Origin: Arenicellales bacterium | GTDB lineage: Bacteria; Pseudomonadota; Gammaproteobacteria; Arenicellales; JAHEKD01 | Direction: 5' to 3' | Length of the DNA stretch: 64,000 nt | NCBI GenBank assembly: GCA_028284225.1 | Contig: JANQSD010000005.1 | Location: 93,958 to 157,957, forward strand | In this document: positions 17,984 to 26,147 of the stretch, piece after piece | Layout of the letters: every line of letters begins with the position of its first letter | Numbering within the stretch: position 1 is the first letter of the stretch | The notes under the pieces: model-generated | What the model saw: the letters and a program-made list of their open reading frames with translations, nothing else | Databases searched by the model: none | Told to the model about the DNA's origin: nothing | Position numbers and translations under genes: made by a program

Positions 17984-18272
17984 TAAACCTAAAGTTAAAC
18001 AATTTCTTGATAATGAGGAAAAGGAGCTTATTAAAGCTATAGAATCGGATGATTACAAACCAGGAGATAGTCATCTCACGGAAAAACGTGCTCAAGAATT
18101 AAGTAATATTGCCCGCGCCACGATCAATGAAGAACGCACAAGAATTTCATTGCGAGTACCTAAATCAGATTTAGCCCGTCTTAAGGCACGTGCTTTACGA
18201 GAAGGTATTCCATACCAAACTTTAATCAACTCTATCCTTCATCAAGCTTCGAAAGAAAGTTCCTCGAACTAA
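17976..18272 (+). CDS. CopG/BrnA-type antitoxin
   Basis: A 98-residue protein. The C-terminal half has RISLRVPKSDLARLKARAL followed by EGIPYQTLINSILHQ, the ribbon-helix-helix fold of CopG-type antitoxins that bind the operon's own operator. The charged N-terminal half (EEKELIKAIES) would wrap the toxin. It overlaps the toxin gene and would be translated by reinitiation. It converges with the DegT gene, 22 bases away. Confidence 0.82.
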   Translation: MSNKPKVKQFLDNEEKELIKAIESDDYKPGDSHLTEKRAQELSNIARATINEERTRISLRVPKSDLARLKARALREGIPYQTLINSILHQASKESSSN

Positions 18273-18294
18273 GCTCTGTAAAGATCAACTGACT

Positions 18295-19497
18295 CTAAGA
18301 GTAAATTATTTGTTTAGCACAATCCTCAATAATATCGGCTATAGCAGCACAATCTTCCAGGCTGAAGGTCAAGGGAATGCGCATGTCGCAAAGGGTCTTT
18401 AAAACTTGTTTGGTCTTGGGCAGGTCAGGTTGAGACTGTATATATTGCCAGCTGTCATAGCGGCTGGTGAAGCCTTTGGGTTGATCTGAGCCAAACCATT
18501 TTATTTCGACACCACGCTTGGCGCATTCATTAATAAATTCAACGACCTCTACGTCGTCATCTACATCCAGGAAAAACTGAAACGAACTGGCGACAAAGTG
18601 CTCATGTTCTAAGCGCACGGGTACGGTAATGCCACTGGCATTTTTCAGTTTATCAGCCAGAACATGATAACGGTCATTCCAGCGTTTGCAGTTTGCATCC
18701 AGTTGCTTAAGTTGTGCCCTTAAGATAGCAGCGCGTAAGTTATCCATACGGCCGCTGTAATTTGGAGTGTGCAGTTTGACTGAGTCAAACACGTCATTAC
18801 TTGGTCGACATAGGTGTTTTTCATAAAGCATATATGAGCCTGAGTGGATAACAGCCCTGGCCATAATTTCGGCGTCATCTGTGGTTAAAAAACCGCCTTC
18901 GCCGGAATTTAAATGTTTATATGTTTGTGTACTGAAACAAGCGATTTTGCCGAAATTGCCGCTTTTGGTACTTTTCCAGCTTGCTCCCATGGTATGAGCA
19001 CAGTCCTCTATCAGCATCAAACCATGTTGCTCACAGATACTCGTAATGGCGTTCATGTCAGCGATATGGCCACGCATATGTGAAAGCATCAAAAATCTGG
19101 CACCGGACGATTTGGCCTTGCTCTCTAGATCTTTAAGATCAATGGTCAGATCAGCTTCGGTATCGATTAAAACAGGTTTGCCGCCGGCATTGTGAATGGC
19201 TCCCGGGACGGGTGCCAGAGTGAATGCATTGGTCAAAACTGGTTCACCGGCCTTGAGGCCGACGCATCGCAAGGAAATGTGTAAGGCATAGCCGCCTGAG
19301 GTGCAGGCCAGGCAATACTTGGCGTCCTGATAGTCAGCGAATTCTTGCTCTAATAACGAAGCTTGTGATGTTTCACCTTCAGCGACGTTATAACGGTGCA
19401 GGCGGCCGCCTTGCATGACGTTAACTGCATTTTCAATGGCTTCGGGTGATAGGGGTTCTTGTTGGGTGAATGGTTTTCTAAAGCGCCTAGAACCCAT
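18295..19497 (-). CDS. DegT/DnrJ/EryC1/StrS-family PLP aminotransferase
   Basis: A 400-residue DegT-fold protein. LACTSGGYALHISLR binds the cofactor phosphate, IEDCAH provides D165, and the Schiff-base Lys is K194 in STQTYKHLNSGEGG. DegT enzymes are usually sugar aminotransferases, but this one follows a HisD-like dehydrogenase in a TRAP-transporter catabolic operon, so transamination of a small carbonyl made by that dehydrogenase is an attractive idea. The only plausible start, ATG 19497, lies inside a MITE terminal repeat: the first residues MGSR are encoded by the element and the next in-frame ATG is residue 28. The ribosome site is weak, so expression may have been altered by the insertion. 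Confidence 0.82.
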   Translation of the reverse strand: MGSRRFRKPFTQQEPLSPEAIENAVNVMQGGRLHRYNVAEGETSQASLLEQEFADYQDAKYCLACTSGGYALHISLRCVGLKAGEPVLTNAFTLAPVPGAIHNAGGKPVLIDTEADLTIDLKDLESKAKSSGARFLMLSHMRGHIADMNAITSICEQHGLMLIEDCAHTMGASWKSTKSGNFGKIACFSTQTYKHLNSGEGGFLTTDDAEIMARAVIHSGSYMLYEKHLCRPSNDVFDSVKLHTPNYSGRMDNLRAAILRAQLKQLDANCKRWNDRYHVLADKLKNASGITVPVRLEHEHFVASSFQFFLDVDDDVEVVEFINECAKRGVEIKWFGSDQPKGFTSRYDSWQYIQSQPDLPKTKQVLKTLCDMRIPLTFSLEDCAAIADIIEDCAKQIIYS

Positions 19498-19630
19498 CTT
19501 AAAATGCCTGCGCTGGTTGATACATCGTTAAAAGCTCACTCAAAATGCTCATTTACCTCAAGTAAACTGCGCTTTTTCGCTCGCTTTTGCCTTGTCTAAA
19601 CTGCGCTCGACTATTTTAAGATAGATTCTA
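19488..19630. mobile_element. MITE-like palindromic element, copy 2 (143 bp), inside an operon
   Basis: Same length and sequence family as the copies at 9743 and 45425, with TAGAACCCATCTTAAAAT at one end and the near-inverse at the other. It fills the whole gap between two leftward genes: its right end gives the TAG stop codon of the HisD-like gene and its left end gives the ATG of the DegT gene. It carries more substitutions relative to copies 1 and 3. Confidence 0.85.
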
Positions 19631-20935
19631 GTCATAGCGGGTTTGATCATAAACCTCAAAATCCCACTGCTCATCCGGATAATATTTTCTTAAGCGCCAA
19701 TCACAAGCTCGAGCGTGTGCTTCCATACCTTCGATACGCGAGATACGTGAAGCTGCAGCACTAAAGACCTTATTAGCACTTTCATCCAATTCTTGATAAG
19801 TAAGAATTTTCAAAAATTTATGTGCATTTAAACCGCCAGAATAACGGGCAGCACGTTTAGTCGGTAAAATGTGATTAGTCCCCGAGCATTTATCACCATG
19901 GGTAACAGTGCTGCCTTCGCCTAAGAACAGTGAGCCGTAGTTGTTGAGATTCTGTTTGTACCACTCATCATCTTCTGTAATTACTTGTAAATGTTCGGCC
20001 GCATATTTATCCGATACCTTTACGACTTCATCACGACTATCACAAACAATAATTTCGCCATAATTATCCCAGGCTTCTAAAGCAACAGAATTTTCAGGTA
20101 AATCAGCACAGACTTTAGGCGTAAGTTCGGCAACCTTGTTTGCCAGAGCGTCAGATTCAGTAAATAACCACACCGGAGAAGTTGTCCCATGTTCAGCCTG
20201 AGAAGCAAGATCTACCGCAATGGTCATAGGGTCGGCTGAATCATCAGCGATAATCGCAGATTCAGTAGGGCCGGCAAACACATCAATACCAACATGACCG
20301 AACAAAATCCGCTTGGCTTCGGCGACAAAAGCATTACCGGGACCGACAATGATGTCAGCTTCTTGCCCAGTAAAAAGGCCATAAGCCATTGCTGCGACGG
20401 CTTGAACACCGCCTAATTCAAAAATCACATCCGCACCGGCCAGATCCATAGCATAAGCGACCGCAGGATCAATGGCATCTCCACGTGGTGGAGAGCAAGC
20501 TACGATATGTTCAACACCGGCAACTTTTGCGGTGGTCACACTCATTACGGCAGAGGCTGCATGAGCATAGCGGCCACCAGGCACATAACAACCGGCACAT
20601 TGAACGGGCAAAACGCGTTGACCGAGTTTGACGCCCGGATAAGGCTCTATTTCGAATTCATTGACGCTAGCCAACTGGGCCTGAGCAAATCGCTTTACTT
20701 GCTCATGAGCGAATTCGATATCGTCTTTCTGTGATTGAGGAACGGAGGAAATCAGTGACTGCTTTTTTTCATCCGATAAGATGACATTACCTTGCCAGCC
20801 ATCCAGCTTTTTGGCGTATTCTAAGACCGCCTTTTCGCCATTTTGCTTGATTTCAGCCAGCATCGTCTCAACGATGCCGGCAATTTTCTTATCCTGCTCC
20901 TCGGTGCTCTTGCCGGGTGCTTTAATATGTTTCAT
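19628..20935 (-). CDS. HisD-like NAD-dependent dehydrogenase (sulfopropanediol dehydrogenase HpsN-like)
   Basis: A 435-residue member of the histidinol dehydrogenase superfamily. All Zn and catalytic positions are kept: Q246 and H249 (SQAEHG), E314-H315 (YAAEHLQV), D348 (GDKCSGTNH) and H407 (GMEAHA). The C-terminal extension ending in WDFEVYDQTRYD and the location away from any his gene, beside a TRAP transporter and a UspA protein, point to the catabolic HpsN-type branch, which oxidises 2,3-dihydroxypropane-1-sulfonate, not to histidine synthesis. The substrate is inferred. The start codon abuts the stop of the UspA gene, so translation is coupled. The last codon is a TAG contributed by the MITE. 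Confidence 0.8.
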   Translation of the reverse strand: MKHIKAPGKSTEEQDKKIAGIVETMLAEIKQNGEKAVLEYAKKLDGWQGNVILSDEKKQSLISSVPQSQKDDIEFAHEQVKRFAQAQLASVNEFEIEPYPGVKLGQRVLPVQCAGCYVPGGRYAHAASAVMSVTTAKVAGVEHIVACSPPRGDAIDPAVAYAMDLAGADVIFELGGVQAVAAMAYGLFTGQEADIIVGPGNAFVAEAKRILFGHVGIDVFAGPTESAIIADDSADPMTIAVDLASQAEHGTTSPVWLFTESDALANKVAELTPKVCADLPENSVALEAWDNYGEIIVCDSRDEVVKVSDKYAAEHLQVITEDDEWYKQNLNNYGSLFLGEGSTVTHGDKCSGTNHILPTKRAARYSGGLNAHKFLKILTYQELDESANKVFSAAASRISRIEGMEAHARACDWRLRKYYPDEQWDFEVYDQTRYD

Positions 20936-21424
20936 CTAGCCATTAACAGGAATAACAAGGGTTGGAACCTCTGAACGACGCAGAACCCGTTTGGCGATGC
21001 TGCCAAGGAATGTATGGCTGACTCCTTGAGCATGACCGCCCAATACAATCAAATCACAGCCCAGCTTTTTTGCTTGAGTGAGAATCGCATCAGCAGGATA
21101 AGCCTCCATAACTTCGACACTTTTAACCAGATCACGCAAAGATTTATCTTCATCAGCTACTGCAGACCAGAATTTATCTTGATTGTTCTCAAGCTGTTTT
21201 TTCGCAGCTCCAGTACGATTATGTAATGCATCATCGCGTTGTTTATCGTCCATGATGAACATCATTAATGTCGTTTTTGCTTGATCAGATAACTCTTCCA
21301 CCACATGCAAAACATGGATTTCAGCTCCGCTTTGTTTAGCTAGGCTGACTGCATGGCGAAATGCATTTGTCGAATTCGCCGATAAATCGGTGGCATAAAG
21401 TATTTTTTTAAAACTTGGCAACAT
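20936..21424 (-). CDS. Universal stress protein (UspA family), TRAP-operon type
   Basis: A 162-residue protein beginning FKKILYATDLSANSTNAFRHA and ending with LIVLGGHAQGVSHTFLGSIAKRVLRRSEVPTLVIPV, the nucleotide-binding loop of ATP-type Usp proteins. It lies between dctM and the HisD-like gene in one leftward operon. Halomonas TeaD is a Usp protein encoded with a TRAP transporter that modulates its activity, so the same role is likely here. Gap to dctM is 25 bases and to the HisD-like gene zero. Confidence 0.88.
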   Translation of the reverse strand: MLPSFKKILYATDLSANSTNAFRHAVSLAKQSGAEIHVLHVVEELSDQAKTTLMMFIMDDKQRDDALHNRTGAAKKQLENNQDKFWSAVADEDKSLRDLVKSVEVMEAYPADAILTQAKKLGCDLIVLGGHAQGVSHTFLGSIAKRVLRRSEVPTLVIPVNG

Positions 21425-21449
21425 AACGTTAACCTCTTGAATCGTTCAA

Positions 21450-22790
21450 TTAATAGCCAAATAGGCTAGGCAGCCATAATGACAATTTAGGGAAGAATGC
21501 GATGATAAAAATCGCAATGACATTTATTGCTGCAAATGGCAATGCGCGAACTGAAATCTCTTCAATCGATATCTTGGAAATACCTGAAGCGATAAACAAA
21601 TTCTCACCTAATGGAGGTGTTTGAAAGCCGATGCCTAATGCACATACCATGACTACGCCAAAGTGAGTCGGATCAATGCCAACTGTATAGGCCACGGGTA
21701 ACATAACCGGTGCTAGGATCAAGATTGTCGCCAGGGTTTCCATAAACATACCAACAAAAAGCAAGAAAAAGATGAACATGGCCCAGATCAGGTAAATGTT
21801 CTCCGTTAAGCTCAACATTGACTCTGCAATAATAGCGGGGATTTGGTTTTCAACCAGAATTCGGCCAAAAACAGTTGCTGTGAATAAGATTAACAAAACC
21901 CGTCCGGTTAACCAGGTGGTAGTTTCTAAAGCACGATTCAGGGCTTTTGCATCCAGTTCGTTATAGACAAACTTACCGACGATGAGAGTGTAAAAGATAG
22001 CTACGATAGCGGCTTCAGTCGGGGTAAAGAAACCAGAATAGATACCACCTAGAATAACGATTGGTGCCATCAAAGCCCATATACTGCGCCATGCCTCACA
22101 AAAAACGTTTCTTAATGACCATCCTTCAGATGAACCTGTATATCCTCGCTTTTTACAGGAAACATAGTTTGCGATTAACAGGCTTATTGCAATGATGAAA
22201 GCGGGCAGAAAACCTGCTAAAAATAATTTGGATATAGAGACACTGGCAAATTCTCCATGCTTAGCGACTGCTTCAGGAGGAGGTACTAAACCCAGCGCAG
22301 CGATACCAAAGATAACCATCGGAATAGATGGAGGAATTACAATACCCAGACTACCCGATGATGCAGTTACTGCTGAAGCAAAGCCTTTATCATATCCACG
22401 CTGGATCATTGCCGGAATCATCAACATGCCCACCGCAGCAGTCGTTGCTGGGCCTGAGCCTGAGATTGCCCCAAAGAACAAACAACCCATGACAGTTGCA
22501 GCAGAAATGCCGCCAGTAAATGGACCAGCCATACTTTCAGCCACATTAATCAGTCGTCTGGACAATCCTGCAGCTTCCATCAATGCGCCTGCCAGTATAA
22601 AAGCAGGTAACGCCATCAATGGAAATGAACCGACTGATGTAAATGCGATTTGAACCAGTTTTATTGGGTTTTCACCCAGATACATATAAGAAAATAGCGA
22701 CGATACACCCAAAGCTACGGTAATTGGTGCACCAATTAATAATAGGCCTAAAAAGGAGCCAAATAATACTAAAACGATTGAACCTTCCAT
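21450..22790 (-). CDS. dctM: TRAP transporter large permease DctM
   Basis: A 446-residue protein with about twelve to thirteen membrane helices, ending GIGFQTPPLGENLF and a final helix, as in DctM subunits. GSFPLMALPAFILAGALMEAAGLSRRL and FFGAISGSGPATTAAVGMLMIP are family signatures. It forms the sodium- or proton-coupled channel of a tripartite TRAP importer with DctQ and DctP. It starts 11 bases after dctQ. The substrate is set by DctP and is probably a small carboxylate or sulfonate. Confidence 0.93.
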   Translation of the reverse strand: MEGSIVLVLFGSFLGLLLIGAPITVALGVSSLFSYMYLGENPIKLVQIAFTSVGSFPLMALPAFILAGALMEAAGLSRRLINVAESMAGPFTGGISAATVMGCLFFGAISGSGPATTAAVGMLMIPAMIQRGYDKGFASAVTASSGSLGIVIPPSIPMVIFGIAALGLVPPPEAVAKHGEFASVSISKLFLAGFLPAFIIAISLLIANYVSCKKRGYTGSSEGWSLRNVFCEAWRSIWALMAPIVILGGIYSGFFTPTEAAIVAIFYTLIVGKFVYNELDAKALNRALETTTWLTGRVLLILFTATVFGRILVENQIPAIIAESMLSLTENIYLIWAMFIFFLLFVGMFMETLATILILAPVMLPVAYTVGIDPTHFGVVMVCALGIGFQTPPLGENLFIASGISKISIEEISVRALPFAAINVIAIFIIAFFPKLSLWLPSLFGY

Positions 22791-22801
22791 AATTTTTCTC
22801 C

Positions 22802-23344
22802 CTAGTGACCTTTGTGTTCTTCCATGTCGTGCTCGATTTCTTCCAGATCAACTTTATCTGGATCCCGAACATCTACACCCTTAACTAACCTTAAGTAATT
22901 GACTTGAATAATACGAAATGTCATTAACGCAAAGGCGATGGGAAGAATTATATAAACCCATTTCATTTCTATCCCCAAGGTTTGTGACTTCCAGAATTTA
23001 TTCATTTTGTTAAAGACAAAGTCAAATGCGAGATAGAAGAAATACACGTTGAAGAAGATCCAGAACAAATCCGCAATGCCCTCAATGATATCGACGGCTC
23101 GTTTTGACAGAAATTTGAACTGAAAAGTAACCCTGTTATGCGCACTCATTTTGGCGGCATAACTGGCGCCCAGAAATACAAACCACACAAACATATAGGT
23201 GGAGAGTTCTTCAATCCAGGAAATGGATTGTCCAAAAATTTCTCGTGAAATAATTTGAGTGAAAAGCAAACAAACGAAAGTCGCCAATAGTATTCGGCAG
23301 ATATAACTTTCGATATTATTTAGAATATTCAGGAATTTAGCCAT
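22802..23344 (-). CDS. dctQ: TRAP transporter small permease DctQ
   Basis: A 180-residue protein with four membrane helices. SISWIEELSTYMFVWFVFLGASYAA is the DctQ signature, with the conserved Trp-Ile-Glu-Glu and the later LGIEMKWVYIILPIAFALM. It bridges DctP and DctM. The acidic His-rich tail (EEIEHDMEEHKGH) is unusual but short. It follows dctP with a 76-base gap that contains a strong hairpin. Confidence 0.92.
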   Translation of the reverse strand: MAKFLNILNNIESYICRILLATFVCLLFTQIISREIFGQSISWIEELSTYMFVWFVFLGASYAAKMSAHNRVTFQFKFLSKRAVDIIEGIADLFWIFFNVYFFYLAFDFVFNKMNKFWKSQTLGIEMKWVYIILPIAFALMTFRIIQVNYLRLVKGVDVRDPDKVDLEEIEHDMEEHKGH

Positions 23345-23367
23345 AATTCCTCCCTATTGTGAAATGA

Positions 23368-23392
23368 AGAGGTGTGCAAAACGCACACCTCT
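23368..23392 (-). promoter_or_regulatory. Intercistronic hairpin between dctP and dctQ
   Basis: AGAGGTGTGC and GCACACCTCT form a perfect 10-bp stem around a 5-base loop, 28 bases after the dctP stop. There is no T-tract on the operon's coding side, so it is likely an mRNA-stabilising or partial-termination element that raises binding-protein output relative to the permeases. Confidence 0.7.
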
Positions 23393-23420
23393 GTTTATGA
23401 ACTGAATTTAAATGTGTTAA

Positions 23421-24419
23421 TTACTGAACCGGATCACGTCCTAGCGCAGTCAAAACACTATTTAATTTGTCAACACCACCAATGCTATCGTAGTATTTAG
23501 GCCATACACCTTCAGTTGCTAACTTGATGAACTCTGCTTCATCGTTAGCTGGGTCTTGGATTTCCATGCCTTTAGCAATCAAGTCTTCTTTGATGGCCGC
23601 TTCGCTATCGCGAAGATGTTGAGCACTGTGCAAGGTTGCGGCTTTACCAGCGGCAAGAATTGTCGCTTGGTCTTCCTCAGATAAATCTTGGAACAGCGAC
23701 TCAGAAACCATTAGCGGCTCAAGCGAGAAAATGTAACGAATATTGGTAACGTAATCTTGTACTTCATAAAACTTCATGGAGTGAACAGTCAAATAAGGAT
23801 TGTCTTGTCCATCAACTACTTTTTGTTGTAAGCCTGTTAAGGTTTCAGACCAAGCCATTGGCGTAGGGTCAATTCCCCAAGCTTTATAGGTATCGATCAT
23901 GATCTCATTTTTAGGCACACGAATAACAAGACCTTGCAGATCTTCTACAGTGGAAACCGGCTTTTTGGAATTGGTCAGTACACGAAAACCTGTGTATGTC
24001 CAGCCAATGATACGTACACCTGCGTCGCGGATTGTATTTGCGACCAGTTCTTCGCCAACAGGGCCTTGGGTTAGTTTTTCAGCATCTTCCAGGCTTAAGA
24101 TCACGTATGGAAGTGTAAATACACCCACCGTTGGTGAAAAAGGCGTTACGTTGTTGATCGCAACTAAGGTCATATCAAGTACGCCGATGGCGGCATCATT
24201 TACAGTGTCTTGCTCTGAGCCTAATTGGCCATTAACAAACAATTCTGCTGTATGATCAGAGTTGGCTTCAAGTTCTTCGACAAACTTAACGCCCATTGCA
24301 TGTTGTGCACTGCCGGCTGCATCGCCGACTGCTATTTTGAAATTCTTAGCATAAACGGCAGTACTGGCGATAGCCATTGAGCCTGCTAATACGGTAACTA
24401 AAGAAAGTTTTTTTAACAT
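23421..24419 (-). CDS. dctP: TRAP transporter substrate-binding protein DctP
   Basis: A 332-residue periplasmic protein with a Sec signal peptide (MLKKLSLVTVLAGSMAIA, cleavage after VYA near residue 24). The DctP fold is shown by FVEELEANSDHTAELFVNGQLGS, the substrate-carboxylate Arg in LQGLVIRVPKNEIM and the QKVVDGQDNPYLTV block. GAAGGAG lies 10 bases before the ATG. It heads the leftward operon dctP-dctQ-dctM-usp-hisD-like-degT. The conserved Arg implies an anionic substrate; with the HpsN-like enzyme a C3 sulfonate or hydroxyacid is the leading guess. Confidence 0.92.
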   Translation of the reverse strand: MLKKLSLVTVLAGSMAIASTAVYAKNFKIAVGDAAGSAQHAMGVKFVEELEANSDHTAELFVNGQLGSEQDTVNDAAIGVLDMTLVAINNVTPFSPTVGVFTLPYVILSLEDAEKLTQGPVGEELVANTIRDAGVRIIGWTYTGFRVLTNSKKPVSTVEDLQGLVIRVPKNEIMIDTYKAWGIDPTPMAWSETLTGLQQKVVDGQDNPYLTVHSMKFYEVQDYVTNIRYIFSLEPLMVSESLFQDLSEEDQATILAAGKAATLHSAQHLRDSEAAIKEDLIAKGMEIQDPANDEAEFIKLATEGVWPKYYDSIGGVDKLNSVLTALGRDPVQ

Positions 24420-24502
24420 AACGAAAGGTACTCCTTCTGTGTGTTAGTTTTGTTTACGAAAAATCAAGGTCATAAAACTATAAAAACCTCGCTTTTTATC
24501 CC

Positions 24503-24526
24503 ACGACTGACTGATAATACAGTCGT
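24503..24526. promoter_or_regulatory. Inverted repeat in the dctP-MocR intergenic region
   Basis: ACGACTG and CAGTCGT are 10 bases apart. It may be a second operator or part of the dctP leader; no protein can be assigned. Confidence 0.35.
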
Positions 24527-24564
24527 TTTAAGGTGTTTAAAAGCCCGGTAGGTTAAAATAGCTA

Positions 24565-24581
24565 TATACGTCTTACGTATA
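24565..24581. promoter_or_regulatory. Candidate MocR operator (perfect 7-3-7 palindrome)
   Basis: TATACGT-CTT-ACGTATA lies between the divergent dctP and MocR genes, 68 bases before the MocR start. GntR-type winged helices bind short palindromes of this size with a TAC/GTA core. Assignment to the MocR protein is by position. Confidence 0.5.
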
Positions 24582-24648
24582 GAAGCAGGTTATAAGCATC
24601 GCGTGTTTAAAAATAGACCCAAATTTCAAAACCTAAGAGTGCCAGATT

Positions 24649-26124
24649 TTGACACGTGATTCGTTGTTCTATTTTGATGAGAATGCATCAGGCAGTCTAC
24701 GCTCGCAGCTTCGTGAACTCATTGTTAATGCTATTTTAAATGGCTATTTGCCCCCCGGTAGCCCACTTCCGTCCAGTCGCATGTTAGCTAAGCAGCTGGG
24801 GATTTCCCGCAACACCGTCATCCTTACCTTCCAATCACTGGTCGATGATGGTTATTTGGTTTCGCGGGAACGTAGCGGGCATTATGTAAATGATAACAAT
24901 GCCTGGCAAACCCAAATTGGGAAGAAACCCCAAGCTGTGACAAATCAGATTAAGTGGGTTGACCATATACTACCTGCTCCGACCGAGCTTCAACATACAT
25001 TAAAACCTCAAAATTGGCGCGAATATCCATATCCGTTTATTCATGGCCAATTCGATCCTGATTTGTTTCCGCAGGCAGGTTGGAATGAATGCGTGCGCGA
25101 ATCAATGGCAACAGATTCCGTCTACCAGTGGGCCGGTGATCAATTCGACCGGGATGACCCAGAGTTAATCAATCAAATTCGAACACGTTTGTTGCCAAGA
25201 AGGGGAATCTGGGCACAAGAAGAGCAAATACTGGTTACCAGCGGCACTCAACATGCACATTATTTAATAACTCAATTGTTGGTAAATTCAAACACAACGG
25301 TAGGCATGGAAGAGCCGGGGTATTTTGATGCCCGTAACATACTGCAATTAGGAAATCCAAAGATTGTCGCGCTTGATGTCGATCATAAGGGACTAAAAAT
25401 CAATGATACGCTGAATCAATGTAATCTGATTTACACAACACCCAGTCATCATTCCCCAACTACAGTTAATATGCCAATTTCGAGAAGAAAAAAGTTGCTG
25501 AAAAAGGCTTCTGAGTATGATTTAGTCATCACTGAAGATGGTTATGAAGCTGAAAATAAGTTTACCGGCAAGCCTTTGCCGGCTTTAAAGAGCCTGGATG
25601 AAGATAACAGGGTTTTGTTTATTGGTACTTTTTCAAAAACACTGGCACCTGGGTTACGCTTGGGCTATTTGGTTGGGCCACAAGAATTTATTCAGCAAGC
25701 TCGCGCGTTAAGGCGGATTATGATGCGCTACATGCCTGCCAATAACCAGCATATCGTCGCCATGTTCATTAAAAGGGGGTATCACGATGCTTTAATACAT
25801 CGCATGCATAGAGAGTATAAAAAGCGCTGGCGATTGATGAAAAAAGCGATCGATAAACATTTGGGAGCGCTGGTAACTTATACAAGTGTTGGTGGTTCGT
25901 CTTTTTGGATTAAAGGGCCACGCTGGCTTGATGCGGATGAATTAGAAACTCAAGCTGCAAAGTTCGGTATTCTAATTGAAAGAGGTTCAGTGTTTTTTAT
26001 GAAGCCGCAAAAATATAATAATCACTTTCGGCTTGGTTTCTCATCAATTGCGAAAAATGATATTGAACCCGGCATCAAAACACTTGCACAAGTAATCAGC
26101 GAGATGAAAAATCACAGAGGTTAA
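24649..26124 (+). CDS. MocR-type (GntR/aminotransferase) transcriptional regulator
   Basis: A 491-residue fusion of a GntR winged helix (about 10-75; SLRSQLRELIVNAILNGYLP, SSRMLAKQLGISRNTVIL) and a class I aminotransferase domain (about 110-485) with the PLP Lys in FSKTLAPGLRLGYLVGP. MocR proteins such as PdxR, TauR and GabR use PLP adducts of amines as signals. The start must be TTG 24649, since an in-frame stop lies at 24634 and no ATG occurs until the DNA-binding domain. It is divergent from the dctP operon and is followed by the enoyl-CoA hydratase gene. Control of the TRAP/HisD-like operon in response to an amine, aldehyde or taurine-like compound is inferred. Confidence 0.88.
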   Translation: MTRDSLFYFDENASGSLRSQLRELIVNAILNGYLPPGSPLPSSRMLAKQLGISRNTVILTFQSLVDDGYLVSRERSGHYVNDNNAWQTQIGKKPQAVTNQIKWVDHILPAPTELQHTLKPQNWREYPYPFIHGQFDPDLFPQAGWNECVRESMATDSVYQWAGDQFDRDDPELINQIRTRLLPRRGIWAQEEQILVTSGTQHAHYLITQLLVNSNTTVGMEEPGYFDARNILQLGNPKIVALDVDHKGLKINDTLNQCNLIYTTPSHHSPTTVNMPISRRKKLLKKASEYDLVITEDGYEAENKFTGKPLPALKSLDEDNRVLFIGTFSKTLAPGLRLGYLVGPQEFIQQARALRRIMMRYMPANNQHIVAMFIKRGYHDALIHRMHREYKKRWRLMKKAIDKHLGALVTYTSVGGSSFWIKGPRWLDADELETQAAKFGILIERGSVFFMKPQKYNNHFRLGFSSIAKNDIEPGIKTLAQVISEMKNHRG

Positions 26125-26147
26125 CTACAGCAAAAACGGGAAGTTTT

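Noticed and set aside
19628..20935. Histidine biosynthesis HisD
   Set aside because: Active-site residues match, but there is no other his gene, and the operon is a TRAP-transporter catabolic unit with a C-terminal extension typical of HpsN-type enzymes.
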